Source: Guyanagaster necrorhizus
Lineage: Eukaryota > Basidiomycota > Agaricomycetes > Agaricales > Physalacriaceae
NCBI RefSeq assembly: GCF_019112545.1
Contig: NW_025064880.1
Location: 2,478,054-2,542,053 of the forward strand
DNA length: 64,000 nucleotides
Reading direction: 5' to 3'
A program made the position numbers and the translations under genes. Under the pieces are notes generated by a model. The model ran no database searches, was not told the DNA's origin, and saw only the letters and a list, made by a program, of their open reading frames with translations. The stretch's first letter is position 1, and each line of letters begins with the position of its first letter. Shown in pieces: positions 59,031 to 64,000 of the stretch.

Positions 59031-60430
59031 TATACCAACAATAGACTCAGACCCAGAACTCAGAATCAGACCTCAGCAGAAGCAGTGCTGAATATTTGTA
59101 GATGTTTAATAGTTGCCTCACAGATTTTCAGAGACAGCTGAGATGTAGCCTTCTTGACTTGTTGCAACAATGATAATATGGATGCAGAGGTATTTGAGAC
59201 AGTGAATGGTGTGTTTGTGGTGGTTCTAGTAGCTGGAGAGTGAATAGAAAGATCTTTAAATATGCTGATGTTGGTGTCAAGCATGCCTGGCATTTGGGCT
59301 CTCATCTATAGTGAACATAGAGTTCTGTATGCAGAGCTATAAGCAGAATCAGATCCCATAACAGTAGCCATATCTGTGAGATGATGATGGTTGGATGATA
59401 AGAGTATCAGCTCACTCTGAGAATAAGGTAAGCATTCATATAACAGCTTTACTGTGAGACAAAAATAAAATAATATAGATTGGTAGTTCAGTTAGACCTA
59501 CATTTTGCTGGAATGAATGCAAGACTTAAAGCAAAAGAATAAGTATCATATTGATTCATAGTTGTGATTTTCTTGACACTGTTCTGCAGAACCAGCAACT
59601 TCATCCTATACACTTTTAGAGTGGAGGTAACATTAAGATATCTGTATGATAGAGACTTGATTATATTATTTTCAATCAGCCATCTAGCTATATCTTTCAG
59701 TATGTTTATTGAGAAAAAGTTTATACAAGGACAGTATCAGTGATTAGCAGGATCAGATGTACACCAATTGGTCAGTTGGTTTGCCTAAATATTAAAAATA
59801 GAAATTGTATTTAATATGAGAAAGTATTTATTTATTTGAAATACTTGTATATAATAGTGCCAAAGAAAACATGTGTAACTAATGTTGCTCCTTGGCTCAA
59901 TATGTATTCTTTGGGGTTGCTACTGATAGGATCTGCTATGGACTGGGAATTTAAGTGCCAGCTGACATGTAGCTAGAGAATGGCTGAACTTTAAGATACA
60001 GATTTTAATATTCTATTTACTTCTATATTAATTGTCTCATGTCTACTATGTCTTATTGTGCTTTATGTATTACAGTTTGATGTTTATCATTGAGCTTGAG
60101 GTTAGTCAGGTTATTGCCCCAATAGGTAAGAAATGATATCAAGAGTAGGATCCTTTTGTGTTTAACATTAATGAGTTTAATTGTTTACATTCCACTCATT
60201 TTCTGTACACTTTGAGATCATGAATACATTCAGGAAATGGCCTGATTAGATTTTGTGACTGTTAGTTTTTATTGGGATGCCAACAGGCTACAGTTTTTCA
60301 TCAGACAATATTGCTATTAAAGTTTTTGATAAATTATTTCAAGGCACAAAATATTCTTATATAAAAGTATTAATCAATGTCCAGATATTACCTAATTGAA
60401 AACTAACATATAAAGTAATTGAAGGGTAGG
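59031..60430. other. AT-rich transition zone between nest and host genes
   Basis: Almost free of CpG. A minus-strand open stretch at 59066-59305 has no recognisable family. No supported gene or repeat. Confidence 0.5.
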
Positions 60431-60782
60431 CACAACATCGTTTGAAATAGAGCGTATCAGTCTTGTGTTCCATACTTTGGGACTCCGTGGCGCGGTCATA
60501 TAGTCTTTTGCTTCTTAAGTTCTCTTCTTACTTCTTAGAAAGTGACTGTGACCGTGCTATTGACCATGACTCACAGCACGTCTCGCACGGACCAATTTTG
60601 CTTTTCTTTGGTCCCACCCTTCGTTAGACACCCCATTCTTCCTTTTCCCTTTACCCTCACGTAGACGTCTACCACTCCTCTCAAATACATACATCGTTCA
60701 CCGTATTGCCGCCTTCCGTGAGTCCCAGTGTTTCCTGTCGGTTAGGACAGGTTTCCATCTCACCCTGAATTTCCCCCATAGC
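60431..60782 (+). promoter_or_regulatory. Probable promoter and 5' UTR of phosphoglycerate-mutase-like gene
   Basis: CpGs return abruptly near 60438. The region has a CCAAT box at 60592-60596 and a pyrimidine-rich tract at 60631-60660, common near fungal transcription starts. No clear TATA box. The ATG follows at 60783. Confidence 0.5.
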
Positions 60783-61693
60783 ATGAATCCACAAGAACAG
60801 CCCAGCAATAGCACAGCGTCGCCCCTAGCAACTGTAGAAGACACTTCTCATGGCTCTCAGAAAACGGAAAACTTAGGGAAATGTCTTATTCTGACATTGG
60901 TGCGGCATGGACAGGTATGTAATGTTTCTTCACCGTTCTAGTTCTGTAACAATCCCCCATAAAGTCCCAATCGAATGTCTGTCGACACCTAAGCGGAGGC
61001 AGATTCGATCCTCTCACCGACTGCGGCTATTCCCAAGCAGAACAATTGAGCAAGGATCTATCCTCTATGCACATCGATCATCTCATATCATCTCCGTATA
61101 CACGAGCTTTGGATACTGCTCGGGTTATTGGTCGAAACAATATCGAGCGACCTGGCTTGAAACCTGAGGAAGATGAACTCATCATAGAGCAGTACCATGG
61201 ACCCGCGGTTGAAGCTGCTCGGAGCGCTGGAAACGGGGATCTTGCATACGAGCTACGGACCGGACAAAGTTCTTTCCTTGCGTATGGACGTCCCACTTTC
61301 CCTCCTCGATCTTACAGTCCCCCTGGAGGCGAGAGTCTGGAATCAGTTTCTCGACGCGCACGGATTACACTGCGCCGCTATCTGCGTTGGTATGGTGGAA
61401 GCTTTTCTTCCATGCCGGATGTTCCGATAGACTCGACAAATCTTATCGACGGCGTTCCTCATGTTGTTATGGTCAGCCATAATATCTTCCTTACCGAGTT
61501 CTATGAAACTATGCTTTTCTTCAACGATCCTTCGCAGAGGTACGACACCCCGGTGAATTGGGGAAATGCCAGTTGGTACGTATTGTCGTCATCGTGAATC
61601 CATCGATACTCTCTGAATCTTTACAGGGCACGATACATAGTATTCTACGATGGCGAGCGCTTGGAGCTCAAAACCATGAAACAGCCCTCTTAA
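60783..61693 (+). CDS. Histidine phosphatase / phosphoglycerate mutase-like protein
   Basis: Three exons: 60783-60914, 60965-61575, 61627-61693; introns of 50 and 51 nt with GT-AG ends; 269 residues. Exon 1 ends in LTLVRHGQ, the catalytic RHG phosphohistidine motif. Exon 2 continues with SQSN, then DPLTDCGYSQAEQLSKDL and ISSPYTRALDTARVI, the usual order for the family. The second catalytic His is in VVMVSHNIFLTEFYETML. The family covers phosphoglycerate mutases, fructose-2,6-bisphosphatases and broad phosphatases. The length and loop fit fungal PGAM-like phosphatases of unknown substrate rather than the glycolytic enzyme. Splicing was chosen because both joins keep the frame and restore conserved residues (W split across intron 2). 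It is convergent with eIF2A and shows no RIP-like decay. Confidence 0.88.
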
Positions 61694-62031
61694 CTGTTCG
61701 ACGTGGGGAATATCGCTCTGCTAGCATACGTCGCGGTCATATCATTTCATCTGGCCGTACATCATTCTTACTCATAAAGAAAATTTGAATTATCAGAGAA
61801 GATCGAAAGCAGAGATACGAGATCGGCATATAGAAACAGATTCTAGGGCATCGACGGTACGAGTACGGGCCCGTATATCATCCACGGGGACATTGGACAT
61901 CCTCACTAAATGTTAAATATCCTCTCCATATTGAACCTCTAGATACATTGTGTGTATAGTCGACAGCAACCGAACAACAAAGGAGTAGACAACAAACGAA
62001 AGCGACCGAAGAAAAAAGAGTTCAGCAGAGA
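61694..62031. other. Intergenic region between convergent genes
   Basis: 338 bp separating two stop codons facing each other; expected to hold both 3' UTRs. No gene seen. Confidence 0.7.
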
Positions 62032-63979
62032 TCAGGCACCGAGACTCGCCAGCTCTTTTCGAATATCGGCCTCGCCTTCCATCTTCTTCAGCTGGGTCGC
62101 CTCTAATCTCTCTCCTCGTTTCGCCTTCTCCTTCAGCTCCTCAATTGCTTTTAGCTAATCCAATAGCGGCCCATCAGCCTAGAACATGAATACACGTCGT
62201 TGAAACCATACCTTCTTGTTCAAATTCCGGATCTTTTTGGCCGCCGGATCGAGAGCACTATCCAGTGTGGGAGTAACAGGTGATGCCACATCCACAATGA
62301 CCTGCGGCGGGGGCGGAGCCGCCTCTACATTAACCTTGCCATTGGCCTTCCCACTGACAGAAACGTCCAACGACGGTCGTCCACTGTCAACATCCCCAGC
62401 GTCCTTCTTTCCCTTCTCCTCACCGTCCCTCTTTGCACCCTTGTTCCTCTTCCTCGACGACTTCTTCTCGCCTTCCGGTCCAGGACTCGGACTGTGACTA
62501 GGCGGAGCAGCACCGGGGACGTGTCGTCGCCCATTCCCGTTCACATTCCCGTTGACCGAGGTTCCGGGAGCGGGACTCCGGTTGTACCCTCGAGGCGGCG
62601 TAGCAGTGCCATTCGTTGGCGTTCGTGCGGCACCACCTTCGTCTTCTCGCTTGAAGATCGCAGGCGTTGCCAGACCTCGAGCTCCCGGGGGTCTGTACGC
62701 ACCCGCGGGCTTCGCCGCAACAGGTTTCTTGACGGCCTCCATATTCTTGACGGCCTCGCTGGGAGCAGGAGACAATGGAATACCCTGCCCAAACTGGGCG
62801 ACGTGTTCCACTGGTGTAGGCCTCCAAGAAGCTTGATAGAGCTCTTCCGCGTTCTGCATGTGGACAAGGGGTCCTGAACAGTGCCAAATTTTAATACCGT
62901 TGTCCACGCGTAGACGGGGAGACAGCGTCGCTGTCAGGAGGAAACGGCCATCCGGAGACCACTCGCAGTACGACGTGTTAGGAGCATCGATGGTCGTCAC
63001 TTTCGTTAAGGATCGTCGATCGAAGACGTCAATCTTGCCTGCGAGGTTACCAAAGCCAGCGAGGGCAATGAGGCGGCCTTGAGGATTGAACGAGACGAAA
63101 TTGTGCGGAGATGACCCAAAGTCGTGCAACGAGCGGACTCGATGGTCAAATATGACAGACTTTGCCGGCATATCTAGAGAATTCATGGTGAATATTGATT
63201 AAATGTGTAGGAAAATATGAAGGTACAGCCATAAACGACCGCGAACTCTTTCGAGTTCGGGCTCCAGTTGAAGTCGTGGATGGGTCCCTCCTTGTCCAGA
63301 GTGACACGGCAGTCAAAGTTACCGGCAGAGCTAAGCAAATAAAGCCCAGTCTCCCCATAGTAGCTCTTGTTCGAGTTGTCGACTTCGGTCTGAGTCAGGA
63401 GTAGGACCTGCGTGCCCAGTGTGTTCCACTTGATTTGTGACCGGTCTGCTTTGTAGAAGTTCTTTTGGCACGTCGGGGAGCCGTTGAGGGTTAACAAGCC
63501 GTAGATCTTGATACTGGCAGGTGCACCCTACAAGAAACGTCAGCAGAACTAAGGAGGTGTACCCACCTAGGCGACGTACCTTCTTCTCAGCAACGAACAC
63601 GGCGATAGAAGGATTGAGCCCGGGACTCAGGGCAATGCTGGTAGCTCCCTCCACCCGCAGCTTGTCCACCATTCCCTTGGACCACTCCGCAGGCCGGTAC
63701 ACCTGGATGTCGGCGCCAACTAATCGAACAGCATGCGACTCTGAGATGGTGTACTGAAGGTCCCAGCCATCCTGTGACTTCTGTCCGAAAGAAACGAGTT
63801 CCTCGCCGGTAGAGGTCGAGAAAACCCGGAGATTTTTATGTTGAGACCCGTCTTCGAGTTTGACTGGCCGCTCCCAGGTGGACAAGTACGTGCCTCGAGG
63901 AGAAAAGTTCAGCTCGATGACGTTTGTAATTGCCAGCTCCCTGAGGAGTATGGCCCCCTCTGCCTGGAATATTCGCACT
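62032..63979 (-). CDS. EIF2A: Eukaryotic translation initiation factor 2A, 5' part outside window
   Basis: Minus strand, four coding exons visible: 63979-63580, 63527-63227, 63173-62212 and 62154-62032, joined by GT-AG introns of 52, 53 and 57 nt. An acceptor (CAG at 63982-63980) marks an upstream exon outside the window. At least 594 residues. The visible part is a WD40-type propeller with GPIHDFNWSPNSKEFAVVYG, then after splicing YMPAKSVIFDHR, FNPQGRLIALAGFGNLAG and PRLRVDNGIKIWH, typical of eIF2A. A Pro/Gly/Asn- and Lys-rich linker follows (about 150 residues), ending in a charged helix LKAIEELKEKAKRGERLEAT. It acts in the cytoplasm in alternative Met-tRNA delivery and translation control. 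All joins preserve frame. Confidence 0.93.
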
Positions 63980-64000
63980 CTGAAAGAAAAAACGAGCCCG
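63980..64000 (-). other. 3' end of an eIF2A intron
   Basis: Pyrimidine tract and CAG acceptor on the minus strand directly before the first visible exon. Confidence 0.75.

Noticed and set aside
59066..59305. 79-codon minus-strand frame as a small gene
   Set aside because: Low complexity (Thr/Ser/Leu), no homology recognised, CpG-depleted surroundings and no splice or promoter signals.
62216..62877. Several Ser/Arg-rich frames opposite to eIF2A
   Set aside because: Shadows of the GC-rich low-complexity linker of eIF2A on the minus strand.
1..64000. CRISPR arrays, tRNA or rRNA genes, bacterial-type operons
   Set aside because: No regularly spaced repeats, no cloverleaf or rRNA segments were seen; introns and element types are fungal.

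Overview
This is a fungal chromosomal window, most probably from a basidiomycete (agaricomycete-like; inferred from ~50-nt introns, the style of the P450 remnant and chromodomain Ty3/gypsy elements). About 58 kb is one nest of decayed Ty3/gypsy LTR retrotransposons. A CpG-containing host segment follows from about 60.4 kb, with two normal convergent genes: a histidine-phosphatase/phosphoglycerate-mutase-like gene (+, three exons) and the 3' part of the gene for translation initiation factor eIF2A (-, at least four coding exons visible).

Layout. I number eight related gypsy copies. E1 (1-6089, best preserved) ends with a 3' LTR, after which E2 resumes in mid-pol (6090-9818). After E2's LTR an unrelated sequence X-A resumes (9819-10789), then E3 (10790-15406), then E4. 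The left part of the window is therefore the right-hand half of a Russian doll, E4 containing E3 containing X-A containing E2 containing E1, with the left halves upstream of base 1. E4 continues rightwards in four collinear pieces (15407-18031, 37169-37480, about 47341-47957, 56147-58175). They are split by (i) a 19-kb complex of X-B, E5 (-), a CpG-richer block Z, E6 (+) and a second copy of an X direct repeat; (ii) block Y, itself split by the full-length E7 (38406-46929, two 516-bp LTRs, perfect TATGC duplication); and (iii) the full-length E8 (-, 47958-56146, two 461-bp LTRs, GGCAA/GACAA duplication).

Decay. Nearly all stop codons in these elements are explained by C-to-T or G-to-A transitions. 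The inner elements E1 and E2 keep many CpGs; the outer ones have almost none and also carry TAA/TAG stops at Gln and Trp positions. Decay increases with nesting depth, as expected for cytosine-methylation or RIP-like mutation.

Element biology. The copies together show an unusual but consistent plan: LTR; a primer-binding site complementary to the same LTR's R region (Tf1/sushi-type self-priming); a discrete ~80-codon ORF (ORF0) with a hydrophobic segment; a very large Gag (~900 codons) ending in a CCHC knuckle; a -1 overlap to Pol with a conserved stem-loop across the gag stop; then protease, RT, RNase H, integrase, chromodomain, polypurine tract and LTR. E5 also carries a broken cytochrome P450 gene inserted between integrase and chromodomain.
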